Shown here one piece after another: positions 26,563 through 35,111 of a stretch of DNA of 64,000 nt. This DNA is from Paraktedonobacter sp964250225 (GTDB taxonomy: Bacteria; Chloroflexota; Ktedonobacteria; Ktedonobacterales; Ktedonobacteraceae): positions 1-64,000 of the forward strand of contig CAXUEY010000001.1 of NCBI GenBank assembly GCA_964250225.1. Direction: 5' to 3'. The position numbers and the translations under genes were made by a program. Below the pieces are notes generated by a model. It was not told the origin of the DNA and did no database searches. It saw only the letters and a program-made list of their open reading frames with translations. Every line of letters starts with the position of its first letter. Position 1 is the stretch's first letter.

Positions 26563-26714
26563 GCGCAAATGGTCGAGTATCTATGAAGCTCTGGAAGACT
26601 GACACCTTCTCCTTCCACCATTCGTATTACCAGGAGCTTGTTCTGTTCAAATAAACAAAAAGAACTCAAGCAGTGCAAACTGGTATCCTTAAGTTAGATG
26701 CAAAGGGGAGGAAG

Positions 26715-26831
26715 ATGGCAAAAATACTGGTTACAGGAGGAATAGAAACGCTTGAACGCGAGGTGGTCTCACATTTGCTCAGGCAGCACCACCAGATACG
26801 TATTCTCATACACAGATCTAAGGCCGACTGA
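26715..26831 (+). pseudogene. N-terminal stub of an NmrA/SDR-like NAD(P)-binding protein
   Basis: The ATG at 26715 follows AAAGGGGAGGAAG and opens with MAKILVTGGIETLEREVV, an NmrA-type Rossmann beginning in which the usual GxxGxxG is damaged (GGIETLE). The frame ends after 38 codons at a TGA at 26829-26831, exactly where homology to a xanthine dehydrogenase subunit begins in another frame. A deletion has fused two unrelated genes. The intact promoter and ribosome site may still be active but would yield a 38-residue peptide. Confidence 0.65.
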
Positions 26832-28515
26832 CAGCAGCGGCCTGTACAAGCCAGATCACGTCAACCCCAACTACGCCACCGATACGAGCAGCGGTGATGT
26901 CGAGGCTGCCCTGGCTCAGGCGGCTGTTTCAGTTGACCATACCTACACCACGCCAGCGTATCACAATAACCCGCTCGAACCACATACAACCGTCGCACAG
27001 TGGAGCAAGGATGGCGTGACCCTGTACGACTCGAATCAGGGTTCGCATCGGATTCGGGACACGGTTGCCCAGTTGTTCGGACTGGAACTGGAGCGCGTGC
27101 GTGTCATCTCGCCCTACGTCGGTGGCGGCTTTGGCTCCAAAGGGGCAGCCCATCCACACGTCATTCTCGCTGTAATGGCTGCACAGGTGGTGAGTCGGCC
27201 CGTGAAGTTCGCGCTCACCCGACAGCAGATGTTTGCCGTAGCTGGCTATCGCACGCCGACGATCCAGCGTATACGCCTGGGCGCCGACCAGGATGGCCAC
27301 CTGACAGCCATCTCACACGATGTCGTGGAGCAGAGTTCGACCCTGGAGGAATTCGCCGAACAAACCGCCCTCGCCACACGGATGATGTATGCCGCGCCGA
27401 ATCGCTCGACTACGCACCGACTCGCCCGGCTCGACGTGCTCACACCCGCGTGGATGCGAGCGCCCGGCGAGTGTCCCGGTATGTATGCGCTGGAATCCGC
27501 GCTGGACGAGCTGGCCATCGCGTGCAAACTGGACCCCATTGAGCTGCGTATACGCAACGAACCCACTATCGACCCTGAAACAGGGCATCCTTTCAGCAGC
27601 CGTGGGCTGGTCGCGTGCCTGCAAGAAGGTGCGCGGCGTTTCGGCTGGCAGACGCACGACCCACGACCCGGTAGACGCTCCGAGGGAAGCTGGCTGATCG
27701 GAAGTGGCGTTGCTGCCTCAACCTATCCCACGCGCCGCAGGCCATCGTCGGCTATCGCGCGTGTGAATCGCGAGGGACATTACAGCGTGCTTATCAACGC
27801 CACAGACATTGGCACCGGCGCGTGGACCGTTCTCACGCAGATTGCCGCGGATGCACTCGACGCACCGATAGAGCAGGTGCATCTGGAAATTGGCGACTCC
27901 CTGCTGCCACCTGCCCAGATCGCTGGCGGCTCGATGGGTACTGCTTCATGGGGCACGGCCATCATCGATGCAGCCGGCAAGCTCCGTGAACGTTTGCAAC
28001 AAGCACACGGTGTCATTCCTGACGATGGGCTTGAAGTAAGGGGAGAGAGCACAGAAAATCCTGAGGCGCAGCGTTTCGCCATGCACGCCTTTGGTGCGCA
28101 ATTTGCAGAGGTACGCGTCAACCGTGACAGCGGCGAGGTGCGCGTGCCACGTCTGCTCGGTGTGTTCGGGGTTGGTCACATCATGAACGCCAAGACAGCT
28201 CGTTCCCAGTTGCTTGGTGGCATGACAATGGGCCTGTCTATGGCGCTCCACGAGGAGAGCGTGCTGGACCCGCGCTTCGGGGACTATGTGAACCACGATT
28301 TCGCGGAGTATCATATCGCGACCAACGCCGATGTTGGGACGATTGACATAGCCTGGATCGATGAGGACGACCCGTATATTAACCCGATGGGCGCGAAAGG
28401 AATTGGCGAGATTGGCATTGTCGGCACCGCCGCTGCTATCGCCAACGCCGTGTATCACGCGACTGGCACCCGCATTCGCGATCTGCCGATCACGCTCGAT
28501 AAACTTCTGTCCTAA
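26832..28515 (+). pseudogene. Xanthine dehydrogenase-type molybdopterin subunit, 5'-truncated
   Basis: About 560 codons align to the molybdopterin-binding subunit of the xanthine dehydrogenase/aldehyde oxidase family: ATDTSSGDVEAALAQAAV, NPLEPHTT, the cofactor loop GGGFGSKG, MRAPGECPG and the late KGIGEIGIVGTAAAIANAV. The complete subunit is normally about 700-760 aa; roughly 150 N-terminal residues are missing and there is no valid start. A TTG at 26752 is in frame but lies inside the NmrA remnant. The molybdenum-site region itself appears intact, so it could be a recent loss. No FAD or iron-sulfur partner genes remain next to it. Confidence 0.75.
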
Positions 28516-28522
28516 AGCAGCC

Positions 28523-28569
28523 GGGGAGCCATTTGGTGAGCTTTTCAAAAGCTCACCAAATGGCTCCCC
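28523..28569. terminator. 23-bp perfect hairpin between convergent genes
   Basis: A 23-bp perfect inverted repeat (28523-28545 and 28547-28569) with a single central base ends in GGGGAGCC/GGCTCCCC. It lies 8 bp past the xanthine dehydrogenase stop and 34 bp before the leftward RidA stop. Internal TTTT/AAAA runs close the apex. It acts probably as a bidirectional terminator. Confidence 0.65.
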
Positions 28570-28602
28570 ACGGCACTCCAAGAGGTTTTTTGCTATATAC
28601 GG

Positions 28603-29049
28603 TCAATCTGAGATCTCCAGGATCATCTCGATCTCAACAGCACAGTTAAAGGGCAGTTGTGCCATGCCCACCGCCGAGCGCGCGTGGCGACCCTTCTCGC
28701 CGAAGATCTCGACCAGCAGGTCAGAGGCGCCGTTGATGACTTTGGGCTGGTCGGTAAACGTATCCGCGCTATTCACCATAGCCAGCAGCTTCACAATCCT
28801 GGCCACGCGATCCAGGTCTCCCAGTTCGGTCCGTACTGTACCAAGCAGATCGAGCGCGACTTCGCGTGCCGCCTGATAGCCCTGCTCTATCGTGAGATCG
28901 CGGCCCAGTTTGCCCGTAGTCTGGCGCGAGGCATGCCCCGACACAAATAACAATTGTCCGCTACGCACTGCTGACACAAAATTCGCAACCGGGGCGACAC
29001 CATCGGGCAGTGTCAGGCCCAGTGCGGCAATTTTCTCTTCAATATGCAT
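28603..29049 (-). CDS. RidA/YjgF-family protein
   Basis: This 148-aa RidA-type protein ends with the family signature RSAVGMAQLPFNCAVEIEMI, including the arginine that contacts the substrate carboxylate, and has the glycine-rich LFVSGHASRQ strand. RidA trimers hydrolyse reactive enamine/imine intermediates released by PLP enzymes. Other subfamilies hydrolyse acylated compounds. The longer ORF adds 52 residues that read from the neighbouring gene; the ATG at 29049 follows AAAGGGGAG. It lies 25 bp after the cysteine-cluster gene in the same direction. Confidence 0.88.
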   Translation of the reverse strand: MHIEEKIAALGLTLPDGVAPVANFVSAVRSGQLLFVSGHASRQTTGKLGRDLTIEQGYQAAREVALDLLGTVRTELGDLDRVARIVKLLAMVNSADTFTDQPKVINGASDLLVEIFGEKGRHARSAVGMAQLPFNCAVEIEMILEISD

Positions 29050-29074
29050 GCTATGCTCCCCTTTGTACTTTGCT

Positions 29075-29338
29075 TTAACTGACTTCGGGCCAGGTGGCCT
29101 GTTCAAGAAACGTGAGATGGATGAGCGCCTCCTGGCGCGACTGGCCGCACATCTCCTCAGAAGGCTGGAAGAGGCGACAGATCCGCGGGCGTTCGGGTTT
29201 GCCAAAGAGCTTGCAGAGATTGTCGTCCGTCAATTGCACGCAACGTCTCCCCGCGGGCTTGCCCTGAGGCATCCCTGGAATAGAGGAAGAAATTGAGAGG
29301 GCGATACAACACGCCCCGCATCCAGCCCTGCATTCCAT
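29075..29338 (-). CDS. YkgJ-family cysteine cluster protein
   Basis: The 87-aa product has the N-terminal cysteine cluster CRAGCGACC and two further cysteines (RRCVQL and NLCKLF), then RPRICRLFQPSEEMCG, matching YkgJ-type (CxxCxxCC) proteins. They are thought to bind zinc or an iron-sulfur cluster; the function is unknown. It reads into RidA. Its upstream side runs into an artefactual low-complexity block at 29456-29580. Confidence 0.75.
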   Translation of the reverse strand: MECRAGCGACCIALSISSSIPGMPQGKPAGRRCVQLTDDNLCKLFGKPERPRICRLFQPSEEMCGQSRQEALIHLTFLEQATWPEVS

Positions 29339-29455
29339 GCAAGCGCTCCCTTATGACAGGCGACGGCATCAAACTATTGCTTTCAGTATAGCATATGCTA
29401 TGGGCGCCTCGGAGTTATGGAAAGGTGGGAGCAACTGTTCTCGACAAGAAGAGGT

Positions 29456-29580
29456 GGGGGGGGGGGGGGGGGGGGGGCGGGGGGTGGTGGGGGGGCGCNN
29501 NNNNNNNNCCCCCCCTCCCTCCGCGGCTCGCCGCTCGTCGCCCGTCCGCCGCTCCGCCCCCCCCCCCCCACCCTCTTCTT
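29456..29580. other. Low-complexity contig junction with 10-N gap, probable artefact
   Basis: A run of some 40 guanines interrupted by a few bases, ten N (29499-29508), a short GC-rich segment, and a run of cytosines. The flanks AAGAAGAGGTGGGG and CCCCACCCTCTTCTT are inverted copies of each other apart from one base. Homopolymer G next to a gap is what low-signal sequencing reads give, and the mirrored flanks suggest artificial contig ends. No biological feature should be called from it. Confidence 0.7.
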
Positions 29581-29611
29581 TAAGGCGCCTCATCAGGACA
29601 GGACGCTGCCT

Positions 29612-30442
29612 TTATGCTTGTGGCAACGGTACCGCGTTGGCTGGTACCTGAATATTCACGGGTGCGTTAAATTTGCTAAAATTGAACTGGAGCTTCACAT
29701 CAGTCGGTCCAACTGTCGTCGACGCGCTCGTCGTTTGTCCATTGAGCGAAACCTGACTCTGGGCCACAACATCCAATTGCGCCTGGTGAACATACCAGGT
29801 TGACTGATCGATCCACACATCCAGGGTCGCTTTCTGCAACTGGCTTTGCACACTGCTCGAAAGCAGTCCGTTTAACTGCACCGAGAGTTGCTGTAAGGTC
29901 TGCGGATCAAACGTCGCGGTGATATGCTCAAGCGTCGCACCATTCAACACCTCCTGCCCATGATCGGTCAGTTTGGCGTTTTGCAGCAGGCCCAGAATCT
30001 GCCCCATGCGCCCGGTCAGGCTCTGCGAGAAAAAGTTCTGCGCACCATCTTTGATCTGACTCTTCGCAAGAAAGTACCAGGTGCCGTTTTTCCCACGTAG
30101 ATAGACTTTTTGCCCGCTACTGACCAGCGAAATGACTGGTACGTTCCCCAACTGGAGATCAACGGATACCTGGTCGGGATTCGCAACATCGCTATGCCCG
30201 GTCACGCTAAAGGTCAAACCGCCGCCGTTGGTGTTGGTCGTGGGCGTGCTCGACGCTACATTGACATTGGCCTGAAAATCGACATGGGCCGATTTCAACT
30301 GATTCATCGCACCAGCGCTATTCTGGATCATCTGTGCGGGAGAAGGAGCACTGGCGGTCAAACCGGGCATGCCACAAGCAGCCAGCAGAAAGAGCAAACC
30401 TACCAGCGTGGTGAGGAATAGATACTTTTTCGGTGTATGCAT
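29612..30442 (-). CDS. LppX/LprAFG-like lipoprotein (probable)
   Basis: This 276-aa protein has a lipoprotein signal peptide (LLFLLAAC, with the cysteine near residue 23) followed by a beta-rich domain. The latter has the pattern seen in LppX/LprAFG-type and related carriers: repeated strands such as VSVDLQLGNVPVISLVSSG, a YLRGKNGTWYFL strand and a late VDVWIDQ-type strand. LprG-like proteins carry lipids between membrane and envelope. In monoderm Chloroflexota the role is unknown. No partner genes are evident. The start at 30442 fits the signal peptide. Confidence 0.6.
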   Translation of the reverse strand: MHTPKKYLFLTTLVGLLFLLAACGMPGLTASAPSPAQMIQNSAGAMNQLKSAHVDFQANVNVASSTPTTNTNGGGLTFSVTGHSDVANPDQVSVDLQLGNVPVISLVSSGQKVYLRGKNGTWYFLAKSQIKDGAQNFFSQSLTGRMGQILGLLQNAKLTDHGQEVLNGATLEHITATFDPQTLQQLSVQLNGLLSSSVQSQLQKATLDVWIDQSTWYVHQAQLDVVAQSQVSLNGQTTSASTTVGPTDVKLQFNFSKFNAPVNIQVPANAVPLPQA

Positions 30443-30761
30443 TGTTTAAGCATCCTTTCAAAAGGAAAAACACTAGAAGTTTCCATAGGTATCGTGCAGT
30501 TCAATGTATGAAAAAAGATGCATACCCTGGCCACTTCATCCGTTACTCGTATATAGGCTATCGCTATATGATAGTATACAGTTTTTCCTACAAATAGGCA
30601 GCATTATGTGGCATTTGTCCTACTGGAACGCTAGCAGGACGAAGCGTGAAAATGTTCGAGGCAGGCGGGCGACATTGATGCTGAGGTCTGTGGTACACTG
30701 CATATCGAAGCTCCGCAGTCCTGACCACGAGATGGGTGATCCTTCCTGAAAGGAATTTGAT
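30443..30761. other. Divergent promoter region
   Basis: This 319-bp stretch separates the leftward lipoprotein from the rightward phosphorylase-like gene. An AT-rich tract near 30553-30585 includes TATGAT and TATACA words that may be -10 boxes. I see no ORF, hairpin with U-tract, or riboswitch that I can name. Confidence 0.35.
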
Positions 30762-31436
30762 ATGCAGACTTTGATAGTTCTGCCTCTTGAAGAAGAACTG
30801 GCTTTCCTTACCCAAAGTTTACAAACGCAAGGTTTCGCAGAGAGTATCCAGGCTGTAGGAAAGCTCGCTGGCCATTGCTTTCCCGCACTGGGAATAACGC
30901 TCGCACACGGCGGACATGGCAAGGCACAGTCAGCTCTGCAAACACAACATTTGATCGATCATAGCGAACACATCGATCTTGTGATCTGCGCGGGTGCAGC
31001 GGGAGCCTTAGCTCCTGGCATTGCGGTTGGTGACCTTGTGGTGGCAGAAACAACGATTGAGCACGATTACCTCCTGAAATTCGTGCAGCGTCCCGCCCCA
31101 CAATTTGCAGGTTCGCAGGAGATATTAGCGCATTTGCGTGGCAGCCAGTATCGCCTGCATCCGGCCCAGGTGCATTATGGGATGATCGCCAGTGGCGACG
31201 AGGACATCGTTGCCATTGAACGTGCTCTGGAATTGCACCTCCAGACGAGCGCACTGGCTGTCGCCTGGGAAGGCGCGGGAGTGGCTCGCGCCTGCCGCTT
31301 CAGCAACGTCTCTTATCTTGAAATACGCGGCATCACCGATACAGCCGATCACGATGCACCAGCGGTTTTTGCGACGAATCTCGCGCTTGCTATGGAGAAT
31401 CTAGGAAGATTCATTGTGCAAGTAAATGAGCTATGA
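30762..31436 (+). CDS. 5'-methylthioadenosine/S-adenosylhomocysteine nucleosidase-like
   Basis: This 224-aa phosphorylase-superfamily protein has the phosphate/ribose region CAGAAGALAPGIAVGDLVV, the substrate segment GMIASGDED, and AWEGAGVARAC with the IRGITDTAD active-site Asp. This order matches MTA/SAH nucleosidases and futalosine hydrolases. It cleaves the N-glycosidic bond of a nucleoside; which one is uncertain. It has GAAAGGA upstream. The stop is 5 bp from the convergent M48 protease, so no terminator separates them. Confidence 0.75.
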   Translation: MQTLIVLPLEEELAFLTQSLQTQGFAESIQAVGKLAGHCFPALGITLAHGGHGKAQSALQTQHLIDHSEHIDLVICAGAAGALAPGIAVGDLVVAETTIEHDYLLKFVQRPAPQFAGSQEILAHLRGSQYRLHPAQVHYGMIASGDEDIVAIERALELHLQTSALAVAWEGAGVARACRFSNVSYLEIRGITDTADHDAPAVFATNLALAMENLGRFIVQVNEL

Positions 31437-31441
31437 CTAGC

Positions 31442-32446
31442 TTAGACGACCTCTCCTCCACAATAGCTGCAAAAGCGCCGGTTGCTCTGCGCGCGTTTGC
31501 AATGTGGACACACGATCAAACGATCCTCGCTTGCCGCGCTCTGGTTGGCTTCGTTCGATTGTGAACCGTTGCGCGGAGGAATCGTTGAACCAGCTTTGCG
31601 TTTGTACTGACCTGCCAGGATATCGCGGTATTCGCTACCATCGCCCCATTTGACGGCTTCGCTGGCTCGTACAATCAGCATAGGGTGGGTGGTCGGCGCG
31701 ACCAGCAGACTCTTATACATCCGATCAAGCATGCTCACATCGACTGCGCGATAGAGTTCCGCCTGCTGCAAAAATTCAGCGGCGTTCATCTGGTCACGCT
31801 GAAAAAGGGTGCCACCGGCCAGCTTCATCATCAGCGTGAGCAACACCTGCGGGTCTTGCACAGCCAGCAGGGAGGCGCGATCAGCCGAGAATTCCGACAT
31901 GCGATCCCATTCAAGGAGCGCGGCTTCCAGCGAGTAACCGATCAGGCGTCCGATCCCCAAAGTGAGTTCGCCAAGCAACTGAATCAACAGGCTGATGCTG
32001 CGTGCCATCGTCTTATACAGCACATGCCCGCTCTTGATATGTCCCAGTTCGTGCGCGATAACCGCCATAATCTCGTTCTCGGTCAGCAGATCGACCAGCC
32101 CGGAATGCAGAATAATATACGGATGATCGTGGCCGCTAGTCATCGCGTTGACCAGAGGGGTCTGAGCAACATAGAGTTCTGGCATGGGCATATCGAGAAT
32201 GGCGCAGGCTTCGCGCAACGAGGAGTAGAGGCGCGGGCACTGCGTCGGCGAAACGCGCACCGACTGCGCCACATTCATGATATAGGCCACTCTCTCAGGG
32301 AAGAGTTCGATGAATTTGCGCACAGCAATATCCAGGCCCGGTATTTTCTGTAAAGCGGCCAGGGCCTTGCGATCAAAGGGATGCTGAAGCGCAGCCGAGT
32401 CCAATTGGGGAAATTGATGCCGTGCTCCTGGCTGGGCAGCTGACAT
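31442..32446 (-). CDS. M48-family metallopeptidase with zinc-ribbon tail
   Basis: This 334-aa zinc peptidase has the HExxH site in VIAHELGHIKSGH and the third ligand glutamate in SEFSADRAS. Typical HtpX/Ste24 members carry membrane helices, but here only weak hydrophobic segments flank the site. The last 25 residues form a zinc ribbon (CPHC and CSYCGG). The same fusion idea occurs in the kinase at 43063 and the membrane protein at 46288. A small conserved-looking gene (32471-32803) precedes it in the same direction. Likely role: protein quality control, inferred. Confidence 0.85.
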   Translation of the reverse strand: MSAAQPGARHQFPQLDSAALQHPFDRKALAALQKIPGLDIAVRKFIELFPERVAYIMNVAQSVRVSPTQCPRLYSSLREACAILDMPMPELYVAQTPLVNAMTSGHDHPYIILHSGLVDLLTENEIMAVIAHELGHIKSGHVLYKTMARSISLLIQLLGELTLGIGRLIGYSLEAALLEWDRMSEFSADRASLLAVQDPQVLLTLMMKLAGGTLFQRDQMNAAEFLQQAELYRAVDVSMLDRMYKSLLVAPTTHPMLIVRASEAVKWGDGSEYRDILAGQYKRKAGSTIPPRNGSQSNEANQSAASEDRLIVCPHCKRAQSNRRFCSYCGGEVV

Positions 32447-32470
32447 GGCAAGCTCCTTTTCGGTCCAACG

Positions 32471-32803
32471 TTACATTTCAAATTTGACGCTCACCGGCGG
32501 CAAGTCAAGTTGTGCTGCCGTGCGCGCCCATGAGCGGATGGCGTGAGCCATGATTTCATTATCGCGCGGCTGACGTAACTTCTCAGGCTGAGCCGCACTT
32601 CTAACGACGACATAAATCTGCCAGCCGCCTTTCACGCGTTTCATCCCCGCCGGACTGGACACACGCAGGGCCTCCGCGAGCCGGGGCGATTGCCGATGAA
32701 GGACAAGCAAAATATCTGACCAGTACTCATACAGGATCGCATTAAACTGTTCGGTAAAATTTTCAGTTGTCACACGCGGCGGCTGTTCCATTATGATCTC
32801 CAT
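32471..32803 (-). CDS. Conserved hypothetical protein
   Basis: I do not recognise this 110-aa protein. It lacks membrane segments and signal peptide and is rich in Ala, Arg and Glu with mixed alpha/beta character. ATG at 32803 has AGGGG 8 nt upstream; the second Met (MEQPP) has GGAG at 6 nt and is equally plausible. It ends 25 bp before the M48 peptidase start, so they probably form an operon, and it may assist that enzyme. Confidence 0.55.
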   Translation of the reverse strand: MEIIMEQPPRVTTENFTEQFNAILYEYWSDILLVLHRQSPRLAEALRVSSPAGMKRVKGGWQIYVVVRSAAQPEKLRQPRDNEIMAHAIRSWARTAAQLDLPPVSVKFEM

Positions 32804-32933
32804 TTTCGGTACCCCTTTGCTTCATCTATGGGGTTCCTGACAGCATCTCCTCCCTGGTGAGTGAAGACCAGCGTGTCACAAGTATACCATATCGCCTACC
32901 GTTTTTCCCTCCATCTTTTTCCTCAGGCCATTA

Positions 32934-33536
32934 TTAGCGATCTTCCAGAGATGGCCAACCGAGAGCGAAAATCACATGCTCTGTATCCAAATCAGGACGC
33001 CGTAGCAGCCCGGCTCGCTCGGCAGTTCGGATGGAGGGAATATTCTCCGCCCTCGTGCGAGCAATGACAGGCCAGATGGGAAGATGTGTGCGGGCCAGAG
33101 TCACTGCTATCCGAGCGAGTTCGGTGGCATAGCCGTGACCCCAGGCGCTGGGTGTGAAGCGGTAATACAGGTTGAGCACATCGCGATCACGCCAGACTCG
33201 ATGCTCTACGCCACCAAAGCCGATGACCTTCTCCTCTTGCGCAAGAGTAACAGCCCAATATCCGAAACCAGAGGTGTCCCAGCCCTGTAGGCAGGCCCGC
33301 AACATCTCTTCACTGGTTGCGAGATCAGAATGGGGAGTAGCGGGACTGTAGCGGTAGGTCGCCGGATCACCGTGCACAGCGAACATCGCAGGTCCACCTG
33401 TCGGCTGCAAGCGGCGTAGGACGAGGCGCGCAGTTGCCACCTCGTTAAAGATGGCCGCGAGCTCGGCGGGTTTGGGAAATGTGCCATCTGTCAGAGCGAT
33501 GGGCAGATACTGTCTCTGCGTGGCGTCGTTTTCCAT
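32934..33536 (-). CDS. GNAT N-acetyltransferase (RimJ/RimL-like)
   Basis: This 200-aa GNAT protein has the LVLRRLQP start of the domain, VIGFGGVEH and the LYYRFTPSAWGHGYATELAR acetyl-CoA pyrophosphate loop, then a RAENIPSIRTAERAGL helix. RimJ/RimL-like members acetylate N-terminal residues or small amines; substrate unknown. The first 35 residues precede the domain. It lies between the histone-deacetylase-like gene and the small hypothetical, all leftward. Confidence 0.82.
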   Translation of the reverse strand: MENDATQRQYLPIALTDGTFPKPAELAAIFNEVATARLVLRRLQPTGGPAMFAVHGDPATYRYSPATPHSDLATSEEMLRACLQGWDTSGFGYWAVTLAQEEKVIGFGGVEHRVWRDRDVLNLYYRFTPSAWGHGYATELARIAVTLARTHLPIWPVIARTRAENIPSIRTAERAGLLRRPDLDTEHVIFALGWPSLEDR

Positions 33537-33650
33537 AAATCTTTTCCTCTCCAGCGTTTAAGCCACAAGAAGCGCCAGCATCAAATGGTAAATCAACGTT
33601 GCTGGCGACCTAAACTCGGCTGCATCCGTATATTTCATGGCTATAAGCAA

Positions 33651-34790
33651 TCACAGCTTCCACCATTGCTTATGCCACGCACGAGCCTGCGCCAGGGACT
33701 CGCGCGTGGCAGGTGTAAAGATGGTCGCGCTGCGTTCAAGCTCGGATGTGTCAGCGTTGAGATCGACGATGCCCTGATCGACACCGAGCAGCCCCTCGAC
33801 TACACCAGCGGTACAATAGGGTACGTAAGAAGCGCTATAGCCACCCTCCTGCAGCACGACTAGGCGTCCGCCGCACACGTGGCAGGCGAGGTCGCGCATG
33901 AGCGCGGACATGCGGCGGAAACCGGCCATCGTGACCATCATCTGAGCCAGCGGATCGAGCCAGTTGGGGTCTTGCCCGGCAGAGACAATGATCAACTGTG
34001 GACGGTAGCACAGACCAATTGGCAGGACCAGTTGCTCAAAGGCGGCCTGGTAGCCACGATCTCCAGTACCAGCGGGCAAGGGGATATTGACGGTATAACC
34101 GGCTCCGGCCCCAACGCCTATCTGTTCCAATTCACCGGCCAGTTTGGGATACCAGTTCTGCTGATGCAACGAGACAAAGAGCACGCCTGGATCGGCATAG
34201 AAGGCATCCTGGGTGCCGTTACCATGATGCACATCCCAATCCACGATCATCACGCGCTCCAGGCCGTAGACGTTGCGCGCGTAGTGTGCTGCCAGAGCTG
34301 CATTGTTAAAAACACAAAAGCCCATACCGTGATTGCTCAACGCGTGATGGCCCGGCGGGCGCAACAGCGCGTAAGCATTGCTCACCTCACCCTCAAGGAC
34401 GGCTCTAACAGCCTCAAGCGCGCCTCCAACTGCGTAGAACGCCGCCTCCAAAGAAGCTGGGCTGAGCGAGCAATCCGCCTCCAATGCGCCCCAGGTTCCA
34501 AGCGCTGGTCCGCCCTGCACGTGAGCGCGCAATCCAGTGAGATAGTCGCGGGTATGATAGGCTAACACCTCATCCTCGCTCGCCACGCGGGCCGCGATAG
34601 GCTGCATCAACGCCGTCAGCCCCGCGCCATCCAGAAATTGTTTGGTGCGCCGCGTGATCTGGACCGTGGATGGGTTCGCTTCGGGATCGAGCGCAAACGA
34701 ACCGGCGTGCGTGACTACGGTCGTTTGCGACCCGGTATCGTAGTTCAAAAAATGCTCGTCAAAGACCAGACCGGTGGAGTGGGCAGGCAT
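33651..34790 (-). CDS. Histone deacetylase superfamily (class II-like amidohydrolase)
   Basis: This 379-aa zinc enzyme shows the arginase/deacetylase fold: LRPPGHHA (two catalytic His), VDWDVHHGNGTQDAF (zinc Asp and His), DPNWLDPLAQM (second zinc Asp) and late VLQEGGYS. Bacterial members deacetylate polyamines or acetylated lysines; the substrate is not assignable. The start is MPAHSTGLVFDEH at 34790, where family members begin, with AAAGGA 11 nt upstream; the longer frame adds 18 residues. Position next to a GNAT is suggestive of acetyl turnover, nothing more. Confidence 0.85.
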   Translation of the reverse strand: MPAHSTGLVFDEHFLNYDTGSQTTVVTHAGSFALDPEANPSTVQITRRTKQFLDGAGLTALMQPIAARVASEDEVLAYHTRDYLTGLRAHVQGGPALGTWGALEADCSLSPASLEAAFYAVGGALEAVRAVLEGEVSNAYALLRPPGHHALSNHGMGFCVFNNAALAAHYARNVYGLERVMIVDWDVHHGNGTQDAFYADPGVLFVSLHQQNWYPKLAGELEQIGVGAGAGYTVNIPLPAGTGDRGYQAAFEQLVLPIGLCYRPQLIIVSAGQDPNWLDPLAQMMVTMAGFRRMSALMRDLACHVCGGRLVVLQEGGYSASYVPYCTAGVVEGLLGVDQGIVDLNADTSELERSATIFTPATRESLAQARAWHKQWWKL

Positions 34791-35111
34791 AAGGCTTGCG
34801 GTCCTTTCCAAAAACGCTTCTGTCGAGTATACTCTAATCATCAAGATGTTTGATACTATACGACAGAAAACCCTGCCAATTCTAGCAATCAGGAGCGCAA
34901 AGCAGCCGATGCATAAATATTGACGCTGACACGTCTCTCAACATGATAACTGTTCGCTAATCTATCTCACGTGTATCCTCGCACATGGGATGGTTGTTGC
35001 ATGCACCTTTGCCTCTCTCCATCGTGCCCGTGCGCCGCCATTGCCTCCTCTGCTTCCCTCACCTACTTTTGTACCCCGCTCTGTCATGATACAAAAAGGA
35101 GATCCTATTCC
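34791..35111. other. Intergenic promoter region
   Basis: Divergent upstream region between the deacetylase and the phosphotransferase. I see only AT-rich patches and a GGAG-type site just before 35112. No ORF or stable hairpin. Confidence 0.3.

Noticed and set aside
29337..29803. Open frames across the poly-G/N block
   Set aside because: They consist of Gly/Pro homopolymer and N-derived X residues in an artefactual junction.
33879..34565. 228-codon frame antisense to the deacetylase-like gene
   Set aside because: The deacetylase has all zinc ligands; the antisense frame has no motif and no ribosome site.
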